This document shows positions 11,503 to 20,828 of a stretch of DNA of 64,000 nt, in pieces. The stretch's first letter is position 1, and the number at the start of each line of letters is the position of its first letter. The translations under genes were made by a program, and so were the position numbers. A model generated the notes under the pieces. The model was not told the origin of the DNA. It searched no databases and saw only the letters and a list, made by a program, of their open reading frames with translations. Source of the DNA: Fictibacillus nanhaiensis (GTDB taxonomy: Bacteria > Bacillota > Bacilli > Bacillales > Fictibacillaceae); NCBI RefSeq assembly GCF_023715445.1, contig NZ_JAMBOD010000001.1:868001-932000 (forward strand). The letters run 5' to 3'.

Positions 11503-11596
11503 TTGGCTGACGCCAAGGTCTTCTAGTCAGTCTGAGTTGAACTTGAACGAAATACCTTAACTAATTCGGTTATCGAGCAGTTCACAAGTTATACTT
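11503..11596. repeat. Dispersed repeat family B, copy 1
   Basis: Begins with the perfect hairpin CTTGGC-TGAC-GCCAAG, shares the segment TCTAGTCAG...GAGTTGAACTTG, and ends in ACAAGTTATACTT. The second copy is at 41344-41452 in the same orientation. It is non-coding and lies between ysnA and the gerM terminator, where rph sits in B. subtilis. Confidence 0.7.
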
Positions 11597-11603
11597 CCTT
11601 ATC

Positions 11604-11632
11604 GCAAAAAAGAGACGATTTCTCGTCTCTTT
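11604..11632 (-). terminator. gerM terminator
   Basis: Stem AGAGACGA/TCGTCTCT extended by two A-T pairs with a 4-base loop; the minus strand continues into six T. Confidence 0.9.
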
Positions 11633-11655
11633 ACTGTATCACAACACTTGCTGAT

Positions 11656-12702
11656 TTAAAATTCACCGGTATTTACTTCTTTAGGGCGTGAAACAGGAGC
11701 TGTAAGCTCTTTACCTTTTTCCGTGAAAATTTTAGACTTTCCGTCTACTTTAATAGCGACCTTTTTAACCTCGGAGAGCTCTGTTAATGAAAGTACGATA
11801 GAATTAAGCACTTCATCTGCAATCATACTCTCTTCCTTGTTATCTAATACTGCACCGTTGAAATTCAGGGTGACCACCCCGTCTTTTACAACAGGTGTAC
11901 TCAATAATTTAACATCTGTTCTAAAATCAGTCAGAAGGTTGCTTTCTGCAGACGGCCCATCAATTAGATGTTCAATGGTTGCTGTAACTCTGTCAGTTCC
12001 TTCTTTAGCTACACGCCGTGTAACAGGAACATAATACGTTTGATCCTGGGTTTGTGCTAAAAAGTAGAGTGTCACAAGTTCACTGTTTGTTATATCTGCC
12101 ACATTTCCGTTCTCAAGGTTAATTCCATCCACTCTGCTGACGCCTTCCCCAACAGGTGTGTTATTTACAGGCATTGAATTTTGGTTTTTGCCTTCAATCT
12201 GTATTTTGACCTTCTTAATATTATCAAACTGTGTAAGTGTAAACGTAATGGCCTGCAAGATTTTCATTTCATCTTTAGCATTATACTCTGTAAATTCTTT
12301 TGAAAAGTTTGCAGTAGCAGTTCCCTTTTTTATGTTAACAGATAAGACTTCTGTATCTGCCGGCAGAACAGCTTGAAAGCCATTTGGAATGATATTGCTT
12401 ACCGGTCCATCTTTTACAAGATACTCTAAAACTTGTTTAGCTGTTTCATCGTTCTTTGGAAGAGCTAAAACTTGAGGTACAACCATACCATTACTGTCGA
12501 ATAAAAACAGCTGCCTTTTCTGAGTACTTTCGGCATTGGCTGCTTTATCTTTTTTATCAAGTGACTTTCCTTCCTTAACGTAATTCACCTTCGGGGGATC
12601 AAGCTCAGTTCCTGCTTTCTCTCCCCCTAATCCGCAACCTGTTACCAGTAATGACACTGACAACAAAAGCAGCGGAGCTCCTGACCTCATTGTTTTGCGC
12701 AT
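11656..12702 (-). CDS. gerM: Spore germination lipoprotein GerM
   Basis: Sporulation and germination protein with two GerMN repeats (about residues 65-180 and 205-320), which occur in proteins acting near spore peptidoglycan. The 348-residue protein starts with a lipoprotein signal ending in LLVTGC, so it is probably anchored outside the membrane. I chose ATG at 12702 because AGGAGGG lies 5 bases upstream and the signal peptide begins here. It follows racE as in related Bacillus. Confidence 0.93.
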   Translation of the reverse strand: MRKTMRSGAPLLLLSVSLLVTGCGLGGEKAGTELDPPKVNYVKEGKSLDKKDKAANAESTQKRQLFLFDSNGMVVPQVLALPKNDETAKQVLEYLVKDGPVSNIIPNGFQAVLPADTEVLSVNIKKGTATANFSKEFTEYNAKDEMKILQAITFTLTQFDNIKKVKIQIEGKNQNSMPVNNTPVGEGVSRVDGINLENGNVADITNSELVTLYFLAQTQDQTYYVPVTRRVAKEGTDRVTATIEHLIDGPSAESNLLTDFRTDVKLLSTPVVKDGVVTLNFNGAVLDNKEESMIADEVLNSIVLSLTELSEVKKVAIKVDGKSKIFTEKGKELTAPVSRPKEVNTGEF

Positions 12703-12772
12703 ACTTTCCCTCCTCAAGTGGTTTGTACTATTATGTATACGAGCTATATTCTTCTGATAGACCACTTGTACA

Positions 12773-12811
12773 AAAATAAAAAAGCAGAATCACAAGAAAC
12801 GATTCTGCTTT
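12773..12811 (-). terminator. racE terminator
   Basis: Perfect 11 bp stem AAAGCAGAATC/GATTCTGCTTT with a 9-base loop, followed by a T-rich tail on the minus strand. Confidence 0.93.
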
Positions 12812-12820
12812 GATCATTAA

Positions 12821-13624
12821 TTAAAGCCTTACACATTCTACTTTATCTATTTTTCTATCCAGCCAATGGTTGGCGATTTGTAAAAATTGAGCGCTCTCGG
12901 CTGTAGCTAAAAAACGGTGAACCGGTTTTTTCTCTTCAGTGTTCAAAAGTCCGCTATGATCCAGTATAACAGAAACCTCCCGGGCAGTTTCTGCACCTGA
13001 ACACAATATTTTAATATGGTCACCCATTACTTGCTGAATCACTGGCCGTAACAAAGGGTAATGTGTGCAGCCTAAAATCAGCGTATCAATCGAGACGTCC
13101 TTTAAAGGGTATAATGTTTCCGATACAGCATTCAGTGTTTCTTCTCCTGAAAGCTTTCCTTGTTCAACCAGCGGAACGAACGAAGGACAAGCTAAGCTTT
13201 CCACTATAACATCACTGCGAATCTGCTGCAGCGCCTGTTTGTAGGCACCGCTGTTTATTGTTCCAATCGTACCAATTACACCTACGTGGTTATTTTTGGT
13301 TGCTTTTAATGCAGAACGTGCCCCAGGGTGAATAACACCAATTACAGGGATATCAAGCTTCTTTTTTGCTTCGTCTAACACAGCCGCCGTAGCTGTATTA
13401 CATGCGATTACAAGCATTTTAATTTCTTGCTCTAAAAGGAAATCGATCAATTCCCACGTATATGTTCTAACTTCTTCAAACGGCCTAGGTCCATAAGGGC
13501 ATCGCTTCGTATCCCCTAAATAGATGATTTCTTCTTTTGGGAGCTGTTTCATAATTTCTCTTGCTACGGTTAATCCGCCAACCCCCGAATCTATTACTCC
13601 TATCGGTCTGTTCAACGTATCCAT
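12821..13624 (-). CDS. racE: Glutamate racemase
   Basis: Supplies D-glutamate for peptidoglycan by cofactor-independent racemisation. It is 267 residues. The catalytic Cys pair is in ACNTATA near 75 and GCTHYPLL near 186; the N-terminal [14 protein letters not shown] is also diagnostic. The ribosome binding site is weak (AGAGATGGGG). It is flanked by its own terminator and by the ptsI terminator, so it is probably transcribed alone. Confidence 0.96.
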   Translation of the reverse strand: MDTLNRPIGVIDSGVGGLTVAREIMKQLPKEEIIYLGDTKRCPYGPRPFEEVRTYTWELIDFLLEQEIKMLVIACNTATAAVLDEAKKKLDIPVIGVIHPGARSALKATKNNHVGVIGTIGTINSGAYKQALQQIRSDVIVESLACPSFVPLVEQGKLSGEETLNAVSETLYPLKDVSIDTLILGCTHYPLLRPVIQQVMGDHIKILCSGAETAREVSVILDHSGLLNTEEKKPVHRFLATAESAQFLQIANHWLDRKIDKVECVRL

Positions 13625-13732
13625 CGCCCCATCTCTCTATTAACATGATGTAAACAAAAGGCGTTTATCATTGTTATCTATTCTGCTAATATTTTTATTA
13701 AAATGCAATAAAAATCGTTCGAAATGTACGGA

Positions 13733-13766
13733 AAAGGACTATGGAAACATCCCATAGCCCTTTTTT
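13733..13766 (-). terminator. ptsI terminator
   Basis: Hairpin GGGCTATGG...CCATAGTCC on the minus strand (one G-U pair) followed by TTTT. The plus strand also has a seven-T tail, so it may work in both directions. Confidence 0.8.
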
Positions 13767-13797
13767 TAAAAATTAACACCAACTAGAGTAAAAACTT

Positions 13798-15513
13798 TTA
13801 TTTAAAATTCTTCTCTACAAATTCCACAACATCTTTCATTGTATCCATTTGGAGAATTTCATCAATGTGTGCACTGATCTTTTCTTTTGATAGCCCTCTG
13901 ATCTGACTTCTAGCTGGCAGTACAGAAGTTGCACTCATAGAGAACTCGTCCAGTCCTAACCCTAAAAGGATAGGGATTGCGATCGGATCTCCTGCCATCT
14001 CTCCACACATTCCAGTCCATTTTCCTTCTTTATGAGCCGCATCGATCACCATTTTTACAAGTCTTAAAATAGCAGGACTGTAAGGCTGATATAAGTAAGA
14101 TACTTGCTCATTCATTCTGTCTGCAGCCATCGTATACTGAATCAGGTCATTTGTTCCGATACTGAAGAAATCTACTTCTTTTGCAAAAGTGTCTGCCATA
14201 ACAGCTGTTGATGGAATTTCAACCATGATTCCTACTTCGATGTTCTCTGAAACTTCTGTTCCTTCTTTAACAAGCTTTTCTTTTTCTTCGATAAGAATGC
14301 TTTTTGCTGAACGGAACTCTTCTAGAGTCGCGATCATCGGGAACATAATCTTCAAGTTGCCGAAAGTGCTTGCACGAAGAAGTGCTCTTAACTGTGTTCG
14401 GAACATATCTTGTTCTTCCAGACATAGACGGATCGCACGGAATCCTAAGAATGGGTTTAATTCTTTCGGAAGGTTCAAGTATGGAAGTTCTTTGTCGCCC
14501 CCAATATCCAATGTACGGATAACGACAGGCTTCCCTTCCATTTTTTCAAGAACTTCTTTATATGCAGTATATTGCTCTTCTTCAGTTGGAAGCTGATCGC
14601 GTCCCATATACAAGAATTCTGTACGATATAAACCAACGCCTTCAGCGCCATTTTCCAGAACTCCTTTTACATCTGCCGGCGTACCAATGTTCGCTGCCAG
14701 CTCAACCTGAACCTTATCAGAAGAGATTGTTTTTTCGTTTACAAGCTTCGCCCATTCTTCTTTTTGATTCTGATATTGCTTTTGCTTCTCTTCATATGTG
14801 GCAATTTCATCTTGAGTCGGATCAATGATAACTTGACCATCCAATCCGTCGATGATGATCATTACGCCATTCTCTACTTTTTCTGTAATCGTCTTTGTTC
14901 CTACAACTGCAGGAATCTCCATTGAGCGGGACATGATAGCAGAGTGAGAAGTTCTTCCTCCGATATCAGTTGCAAAACCTTTTACGAATTTACGGTTCAA
15001 TTGCGCCGTATCAGAAGGAGTCAGATCTTCAGCCAAAATTACAACTTCCTCAGAAATACTCGCAGGCGTAGCAAATTGAACATCTAATAAATGTGCTAAA
15101 ACACGCTTTGAAACGTCACGAATATCTGCTGCACGCTCTTTCATATATTCGTTATCCATCTGGTCAAACATGTCAATAAACATGGAAGAAACATCATTCA
15201 TCGCTGATTCAGCATTTACTTTTTCACTTTCAATCTTTTGTTTTACAGCATCAACCAGCTCTGGATCACTAAGGACAAGAAGATGGGCAGCAAAAATCGC
15301 TGCCTTGTCTTCACCAAGTTCTTTATTAGCTTTATCTTTAATAACAGTCAGTTCTTCCTTCGACTTTTCAAGAGCTGCTTGGAAACGGTCAATTTCCTGA
15401 GCAGAATCCTCAACTGATTTTTTCTCAATTGTCAATTCCGGATTTTGAAGTACAAAAGCTTTTGCGATCGCTATGCCGGCTGATGCTGCAATACCTGAAA
15501 TTTTTTCAGACAT
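13798..15513 (-). CDS. ptsI: PTS enzyme I (phosphoenolpyruvate-protein phosphotransferase)
   Basis: Transfers phosphate from PEP to HPr, the entry point of all PTS sugar uptake. It is 571 residues. The phosphorylated His is in [13 protein letters not shown] near 190. The PEP-binding barrel has [12 protein letters not shown] near 295 and the C-terminal CGEMAGD near 500. Its ATG overlaps the TAA of ptsH by one base (TAATG), so translation is coupled. It is last gene of ptsG-ptsH-ptsI. Confidence 0.98.
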   Translation of the reverse strand: MSEKISGIAASAGIAIAKAFVLQNPELTIEKKSVEDSAQEIDRFQAALEKSKEELTVIKDKANKELGEDKAAIFAAHLLVLSDPELVDAVKQKIESEKVNAESAMNDVSSMFIDMFDQMDNEYMKERAADIRDVSKRVLAHLLDVQFATPASISEEVVILAEDLTPSDTAQLNRKFVKGFATDIGGRTSHSAIMSRSMEIPAVVGTKTITEKVENGVMIIIDGLDGQVIIDPTQDEIATYEEKQKQYQNQKEEWAKLVNEKTISSDKVQVELAANIGTPADVKGVLENGAEGVGLYRTEFLYMGRDQLPTEEEQYTAYKEVLEKMEGKPVVIRTLDIGGDKELPYLNLPKELNPFLGFRAIRLCLEEQDMFRTQLRALLRASTFGNLKIMFPMIATLEEFRSAKSILIEEKEKLVKEGTEVSENIEVGIMVEIPSTAVMADTFAKEVDFFSIGTNDLIQYTMAADRMNEQVSYLYQPYSPAILRLVKMVIDAAHKEGKWTGMCGEMAGDPIAIPILLGLGLDEFSMSATSVLPARSQIRGLSKEKISAHIDEILQMDTMKDVVEFVEKNFK

Positions 15514-15779
15514 TACTCACCAAGCCCTTCCTTTTTCATTACATCTTCTAAAGCAGCAATAGCTTCTTCTGCATCTGAACCTTCAGCTTTAATAGTAATT
15601 TCAGCTCCAGATTGAATACCTAAGCTCATTACGCCCATAATTGACTTTAAGTTAACGCTCTTTCCGTTATAGTCAAGCGTAATATCAGAGCTGAACTGAC
15701 CAGCTTGGTTTACCAATGTTGTTGCTGGACGAGCATGGATTCCTGATTCACTAGTTACTTTAAATGTTTTTTCTGCCAT
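15513..15779 (-). CDS. ptsH: Phosphocarrier protein HPr
   Basis: 88-residue small PTS carrier. His15 (GIHARPA) takes phosphate from enzyme I. Ser46 (NLKSIMGVM) is the HPr kinase site that turns it into the CcpA corepressor. Thus the protein both drives uptake and controls the cre site found upstream of ilvE. Start ATG at 15779 follows AAAGGGGT, 13 bases after ptsG. Confidence 0.98.
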   Translation of the reverse strand: MAEKTFKVTSESGIHARPATTLVNQAGQFSSDITLDYNGKSVNLKSIMGVMSLGIQSGAEITIKAEGSDAEEAIAALEDVMKKEGLGE

Positions 15780-15792
15780 TTTAATTACCCCT

Positions 15793-17865
15793 TTATTTTT
15801 TGAATGTAATAATATTTTCTTCTTCAATATCCACTGTTCCTGTTTTTTCGACTGAAACAGTTTCTCCCGATAAGTTAGTAAAAACAATCGGCGTAACGAT
15901 GGAAGGTGCATTCTCTGTTACAAAGTTTAGGTCAACTTTTAGAAGCTTCTGCCCAGCTGTTACCTTATCTCCTTCAGAAACAAAGCTTTCGAAACCTTCA
16001 CCTTTTAATTTGACGGTATCAATTCCGAAATGAATCAAAATTTCCTTTCCGTTATCTGATTCAATACCAATCGCATGTTTTGTAGGGAAGACATTGATTA
16101 TCTTACCATTAACCGGTGATACAACCAAACCTTCTGCTGGTTCAATCGCAAATCCGTCACCCATCATTTTTCCGGAGAAAACCTGATCCGGTACTTCTGT
16201 GATCGGAATTATTTTCCCTTTAATCGGAGATACGAAACGTTCCTCTGTTGAGGTTGATGAAGTTGGGTTTACTGCATCTTTTTCAGTTGTATCAGCTAAC
16301 TCGCCTTGCTCAGCTGTTTTTTCGCTGTTTTTCGGCTTAGCAACTGTTTTTCCATTTATAATATCCTGAATTTCACTCTTTATAGTGTCTGAACGGGTTC
16401 CGAAAATCGCTTGGATACTGTTACCCATTTCAAGAACACCAGAAGCACCAAGTTTTTTCAAACGTGCTTTGTCAACTTCTTTTGGATCACGAACAGAAAC
16501 ACGAAGGCGTGTGATACATGCATCCAGGTTAGCAATATTAGACTCTCCACCCAAGCCTTCTAAAATATTCGCAGCTAAAGAATCTTTATTGGACGGTCCA
16601 ACATTTGTTTCAACTTCATCATCAACGATTTCACGCCCTGGAGTTTTCAGGTTCCACTTTTGAATCGCAAAACGAAAACCAAAGTAATAGATGACTGAGA
16701 AAACTAAACCAACCGGAATAACCAGCCACCAGTCTGTGCGGTTTGGAAGAACTCCGAATAGTAAATAGTCAATGACTCCACCAGAGAAAGTCATACCAAT
16801 TTTAACATTTAACAAATGCATAACCATGAATGAAAGCCCTGCAAAAATCGCATGAATTCCAAATAGAACCGGTGCTACAAAGAGGAATGTAAATTCAATT
16901 GGTTCTGTGATCCCTGTTAAGAATGAAGTTAAGGCAGCGGAACCCATGATCCCTGCGACAACTTTCTTTTGCTCTGGACGAGCTGCATGATACATAGCAA
17001 GTGCTGCAGCAGGAAGTCCAAACATCATGAATGGGAATTTACCTGTCATGAAAGTACCTGCTGTCAGTTCCACATTATCCTTTAATTGTGCAAAGAAAAT
17101 TGCCTGATCACCGCGTACGAGACCTTCTGCAGCTGATTTATATGAACCAAATTCAAACCAGAACGGTGAATAGAAAATGTGATGAAGACCAAAAGGAATC
17201 AGTGATCTTTCAATTACACCAAAGATAAAGGCTGCTAAAGTAAGATTAGAATTAATCATGCTTTCTGAGAAAGTATTAAGTCCATTCTGTACAGGCGGCC
17301 ATATAAACGTCATTAAAATACCAAGCCCTAATGCTGATACAGCTGTAATAATCGGTACAAAACGTTTACCTGCAAAGAAACCTAAGTATTGAGGAAGTTC
17401 TATGTTATAAAAACGTTTATATAGATACGATGCAAGAATCCCGACAATAATACCGCCGAATACACCCGTTTGCAGTGTCGGAATACCAAGCACGTTAGCA
17501 AATGACGGATCTTTTCCGATCATATCAGGCGTTACACCCTCAATGACGCTCATCGTAACGTTCATAATTAAGTAACCGATAATGGCAGCAAGACCTGCAA
17601 CCCCTTCACCGCCAGCAAGACCAACGGCAACCCCTACTGCAAATAATAATGACAAGTTCGCAAATACGATGTCTCCGGATTTCTCCATTACATCTGCAAC
17701 AAGCTGAAACCATGCTGCATCTAAGGCTGGTATTACTTTAATCAACGCGGGATTTTTAAACGCATTACCAAACGCAAGTAATAGACCTGCTGCTGGCAGA
17801 ATAGCTACTGGAAGCATTAATGCTTTACCTACACGCTGAAGTACACCAAAAAGCTTTTTCCACAT
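15793..17865 (-). CDS. ptsG: Glucose-specific PTS transporter EIICBA
   Basis: Membrane permease that imports and phosphorylates glucose. The 690 residues have the full domain order: IIC with about ten membrane segments (1-400), IIB with the phosphorylated Cys in [10 protein letters not shown] (near 455), an acidic and polar linker (about 520-545), and IIA with the active His in [10 protein letters not shown] (near 620). The start follows AGGAGG. Regulation is visible: a GlcT-type antiterminator leader directly upstream. Specificity for glucose is inferred from the glcT neighbour and overall similarity. Confidence 0.96.
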   Translation of the reverse strand: MWKKLFGVLQRVGKALMLPVAILPAAGLLLAFGNAFKNPALIKVIPALDAAWFQLVADVMEKSGDIVFANLSLLFAVGVAVGLAGGEGVAGLAAIIGYLIMNVTMSVIEGVTPDMIGKDPSFANVLGIPTLQTGVFGGIIVGILASYLYKRFYNIELPQYLGFFAGKRFVPIITAVSALGLGILMTFIWPPVQNGLNTFSESMINSNLTLAAFIFGVIERSLIPFGLHHIFYSPFWFEFGSYKSAAEGLVRGDQAIFFAQLKDNVELTAGTFMTGKFPFMMFGLPAAALAMYHAARPEQKKVVAGIMGSAALTSFLTGITEPIEFTFLFVAPVLFGIHAIFAGLSFMVMHLLNVKIGMTFSGGVIDYLLFGVLPNRTDWWLVIPVGLVFSVIYYFGFRFAIQKWNLKTPGREIVDDEVETNVGPSNKDSLAANILEGLGGESNIANLDACITRLRVSVRDPKEVDKARLKKLGASGVLEMGNSIQAIFGTRSDTIKSEIQDIINGKTVAKPKNSEKTAEQGELADTTEKDAVNPTSSTSTEERFVSPIKGKIIPITEVPDQVFSGKMMGDGFAIEPAEGLVVSPVNGKIINVFPTKHAIGIESDNGKEILIHFGIDTVKLKGEGFESFVSEGDKVTAGQKLLKVDLNFVTENAPSIVTPIVFTNLSGETVSVEKTGTVDIEEENIITFKK

Positions 17866-17914
17866 AGGAAGTCCTCCTTTTTTTTATTATGATAACCCTT
17901 CCATTTACTTCCGC

Positions 17915-18016
17915 TAAAAACAAAAAAGACATAAATAAAGAACATAAGCAAATTTACCTAATCAGATTTAATATATCCTAATTAAGTATTTGCTACACTT
18001 TTGTTCTTTACTTATG
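17915..18016 (-). promoter_or_regulatory. Antiterminator/terminator leader of ptsG (GlcT target)
   Basis: On the minus strand CATAAGTAAAGAAC...TTTGC pairs with a distal GCAAA...GTTCTTTATTTATG, then TCTTTTTTGTTTTT follows. This long imperfect terminator sits between glcT and ptsG, where Bacillus has the RAT sequence bound by GlcT to prevent termination. The exact RAT boundaries are not resolved by eye. Confidence 0.75.
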
Positions 18017-18077
18017 CCTGATCGAATCAGTAACACGTAAAAACGCTTATATATATTCAATTACTCATTACGTTTTG

Positions 18078-18923
18078 CTAATTGTCATGTCGCGAAAGCC
18101 TTTGCAAATGCATGGTTAAGTAAACTGCTTCTGCATGTGGCACGGGCTTATTCAAGGTATTTTGCATAACCTTGATCAACTTCCAAGCCAAATTGTAGCA
18201 CACAGGATATTCTTCTTTCAACACTTTTGCTAACTTTTCTTGTTCTTCCATAATATCTCCCATCGAGATCCGCTCAATAGCATGTCTTAAGTGCCTTACT
18301 AACCGAAGATAGTTAATGCTTTTTGTATCAATCTCCATATCCAGTGAATGTCGAATCATCTGCATAAGTGTATTGATAAGCTGGGAATGTTTTTTAATAT
18401 CTGTAACACTTTTATTTGTAATCGCACTATGAATATGAAGAGCAACAAAACCGATTTCGCCTTCAGGAAGATGAATTTTCAAGGATCTATTGATCACTTC
18501 TATTACTTCCTCAGCAACTGTGTATTCTTTAGGATACAAAGTCTGTGTTTCAGTAAGAAATGGGTTTTTAATATCCAATCCTTGCTGCAGCCTTTTAATG
18601 GCAAAAGCAATATGATCTGTTAAGGCTACATGAATGTGCTCATTCAAGTCATTTTCGAATCTTGTTCTGATATGAACGATAACATCGTTTATTACTTCAA
18701 CAGTTTCTTCATCTATATAGGTTAACAGTGTTTTATATTGCTCTTGTTCATTTTCATTTTTCAGCACAAACAGCTTGTCTACTTGTTCGGAAAGAATCGG
18801 TTCGCCTTGTTTTTTGGCAAATCCTATTCCTTTTCCAATCACTATTTGTTCTTTATTTGACGAATCTGTTACGATCACGACATTGTTATTTAATACTTTT
18901 TTTACTTGCAGGCTTTTATTCAT
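18078..18923 (-). CDS. glcT: Transcription antiterminator GlcT
   Basis: BglG-family RNA-binding antiterminator controlled by PTS phosphorylation. The N-terminal RNA-binding domain (KKVLNNNVVIV, 1-55) is followed by two PRD domains, each with conserved His (HIHVALTDHIAFAIKR near 100, PEGEIGFVALHIHSA near 158). It is 281 residues. I chose ATG at 18923 because AAGGTG lies just upstream and Bacillus GlcT begins here. It is immediately upstream of its target leader and ptsG. Confidence 0.95.
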   Translation of the reverse strand: MNKSLQVKKVLNNNVVIVTDSSNKEQIVIGKGIGFAKKQGEPILSEQVDKLFVLKNENEQEQYKTLLTYIDEETVEVINDVIVHIRTRFENDLNEHIHVALTDHIAFAIKRLQQGLDIKNPFLTETQTLYPKEYTVAEEVIEVINRSLKIHLPEGEIGFVALHIHSAITNKSVTDIKKHSQLINTLMQMIRHSLDMEIDTKSINYLRLVRHLRHAIERISMGDIMEEQEKLAKVLKEEYPVCYNLAWKLIKVMQNTLNKPVPHAEAVYLTMHLQRLSRHDN

Positions 18924-19126
18924 GATTTTCACCTTTTTCATTAACTGGCCAAAAACACTAACATCTTAGTCATCATATCTGAAAAAGAACTAAAAAATCA
19001 ATTGCAACTTTTACCTGTATAGAAAACTTAGCTGACCCTGAGCGGTAGTTGAACTTATTTTATTCCTCATCTTGTTTACTTGTTTTTCCATCTATCAGTT
19101 AACAAATTATCCTCTAAAATGCAAAC

Positions 19127-19152
19127 TGAAAACGGCTTTCACGTGAAAGCCG
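19127..19152 (-). terminator. gerE terminator
   Basis: Perfect 20-base palindrome CGGCTTTCACGTGAAAGCCG (19133-19152) followed by TTTTC on the minus strand. The T run is short. Confidence 0.75.
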
Positions 19153-19160
19153 CTTCCTGA

Positions 19161-19394
19161 CTAAATCTCGAGTTCTCCAAGCCTCAATAACTCTACAACG
19201 GCTTGAGAGCGTCCTTTAACCCCAAGCTTTTGCATGGTATTCGAAATATGGTTTCGAACTGTTTTCTCGCTGATAAATAATTGTTCTGCGATCTCTTTTG
19301 TGGTTTTATCCTGGACTAATAGTTCGAAAACTTCTCTCTCTCTTTTTGTAAGTAGAGGCTTCGGTCGGTAGTGTTTATCTTTCAATGAATTCAC
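19161..19394 (-). CDS. gerE: Spore coat regulator GerE
   Basis: LuxR-type DNA-binding protein that tunes late sigma-K spore coat genes. It is 77 residues, essentially only the helix-turn-helix domain (LLTKREREVFELLVQDKTT, then ISEKTVRNHISNTMQKLGV), nearly identical to B. subtilis GerE. The start ATG at 19394 is preceded by AGGAGGGG. It is monocistronic with its own terminator. Confidence 0.97.
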   Translation of the reverse strand: MNSLKDKHYRPKPLLTKREREVFELLVQDKTTKEIAEQLFISEKTVRNHISNTMQKLGVKGRSQAVVELLRLGELEI

Positions 19395-19521
19395 CCCTCC
19401 TTGCTAGGGTTTAGGAACCGCCAACGAATATTGGAAGTATTTAGTCAACATATAGTATGTAAAACCAGCGATGTGAGTGACTTGGTTCAGGTAAAAAGTC
19501 CACAAAATATTCCAGTTCCAA

Positions 19522-19557
19522 TAAAAAAAAAGCCCATTTTTTATTTGAAGGCTTTTT
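19522..19557 (-). terminator. ysmA terminator
   Basis: AAAAGCC/GGCTTTT stem overlapping the ysmA stop codon, followed by nine T on the minus strand. Confidence 0.85.
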
Positions 19558-20008
19558 GTAAAAAATGATCCAATTGTTTTCTTAGTTCTTCATTCCATTT
19601 TAAAGGGCGTCCGCTTTCTCTTGAAATCTGAACAATGGTGCCTCTTCCGGTAAAAACTGCTCTTTCTTTTTCATTTGTTCCCAAATAATGCAAGTCTATG
19701 GACGAAGAGCCTATTTCACTTATTTTCACATAAATTTTTAATTTTTCATCATACAAGATTTGTGCCAGATAATCACATTGCAGATCGGCAACTACCGGTA
19801 TTTCACGTGAATCAGGTGCGCCCCATGCACTCATCAAACCTAATTCTTTAAATAAAGCAATCCTTGCTTCTTCCATATAGATAAATACATTCGTGTTATT
19901 TACATGTCCAAAGCCGTCTATTTCCCCAAAGCGAACGTTCAATTCATGAAAAAAGTGAAATCCTTTTCTCCAATCTTCCATATTTGAAATATAATCCTGT
20001 TTCGCCAT
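19541..20008 (-). CDS. ysmA: YsmA-like acyl-CoA thioesterase (hotdog fold)
   Basis: Small 4HBT-type thioesterase of 155 residues. The active-site region VRFGEIDGFGHVNNTNVF (about 25-42) and FKELGL match the family; the substrate is not known. Its position between sdhB and gerE is the same as B. subtilis ysmA. Terminators on both sides make it a single-gene transcript. Confidence 0.85.
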   Translation of the reverse strand: MAKQDYISNMEDWRKGFHFFHELNVRFGEIDGFGHVNNTNVFIYMEEARIALFKELGLMSAWGAPDSREIPVVADLQCDYLAQILYDEKLKIYVKISEIGSSSIDLHYLGTNEKERAVFTGRGTIVQISRESGRPLKWNEELRKQLDHFLQKAFK

Positions 20009-20028
20009 TGTTTCTTTCCACCTTTGTT

Positions 20029-20061
20029 AAAAAAAGCTTCTCCCTATCGAGAGAAGCTTTT
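20029..20061 (-). terminator. sdhCAB terminator
   Basis: AAAAGCTTCTC/GAGAAGCTTTT stem followed by seven T on the minus strand. Confidence 0.93.
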
Positions 20062-20070
20062 CTTCTGTAA

Positions 20071-20826
20071 TTATCGATCACTGCCAAAAAAGTTCTTGAA
20101 AGCTTGGAATGTTGTATCACGGTTAAGTGCAGCAATGGAAGTTGTTAAAGGAATTCCTTTCGGGCAAGACTGAACACAGTTTTGAGAGTTACCGCATTCT
20201 GCTAAACCTCCGTCATCCATAATTGCATTTAAACGTTCTTCTTTGTTCATTTCACCTGTCGGATGCGCGTTGAACAATCGAACTTGAGAAAGTGGAGCTG
20301 GTCCGATAAAGTCAGAATTTGAGTTTACGTTTGGACAAGCTTCCAAGCAAACACCGCATGTCATACATTTTGATAATTCATACGCCCATTGACGTTTTGT
20401 TTCAGGCATACGTGGTCCAGGACCCAGATCATACGTGCCATCGATCGGGATCCATGCTTTAACTCGCTTAAGAGCATCAAACATTCTGCTTCTGTCGATT
20501 GACAAGTCGCGAACAACAGGGAATGTTTTCATTGGCTCTAAGCGAATCGGCTGTTCTAATTGATCAACAAGTGCGGTACAAGATTGTCTAGGCTTTCCGT
20601 TGATTACCATTGAACATGCACCACAAACTTCTTCTAAACAGTTCATTTCCCATGTTACTGGAGTCGTAGCTTCACCTTTTGCGTTTACAGGATTTCTTCG
20701 GATTTCCATTAGAGCAGAAATAACGTTCATGTTTGGGCGGTGCGGAATTTCAAATTCTTCAGTATACGGGGCAGTCTCTGGATTATCCTGTCTCGTGATG
20801 ACGAATTTAACCATTTTAGCGGTCAT
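20071..20826 (-). CDS. sdhB: Succinate dehydrogenase iron-sulfur subunit
   Basis: Electron-transfer subunit of complex II. The 251 residues contain the [2Fe-2S] ligands in CLEEVCGACSMVINGKPRQSC (about 64-84, first to last Cys), then CMTCGVCLEACP and CGNSQNCVQSCPKG for the 4Fe and 3Fe clusters. It starts 2 bases after sdhA with GGGGTG as binding site. It is the last gene of sdhCAB. Confidence 0.98.
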   Translation of the reverse strand: MTAKMVKFVITRQDNPETAPYTEEFEIPHRPNMNVISALMEIRRNPVNAKGEATTPVTWEMNCLEEVCGACSMVINGKPRQSCTALVDQLEQPIRLEPMKTFPVVRDLSIDRSRMFDALKRVKAWIPIDGTYDLGPGPRMPETKRQWAYELSKCMTCGVCLEACPNVNSNSDFIGPAPLSQVRLFNAHPTGEMNKEERLNAIMDDGGLAECGNSQNCVQSCPKGIPLTTSIAALNRDTTFQAFKNFFGSDR

Positions 20827-20828
20827 GC

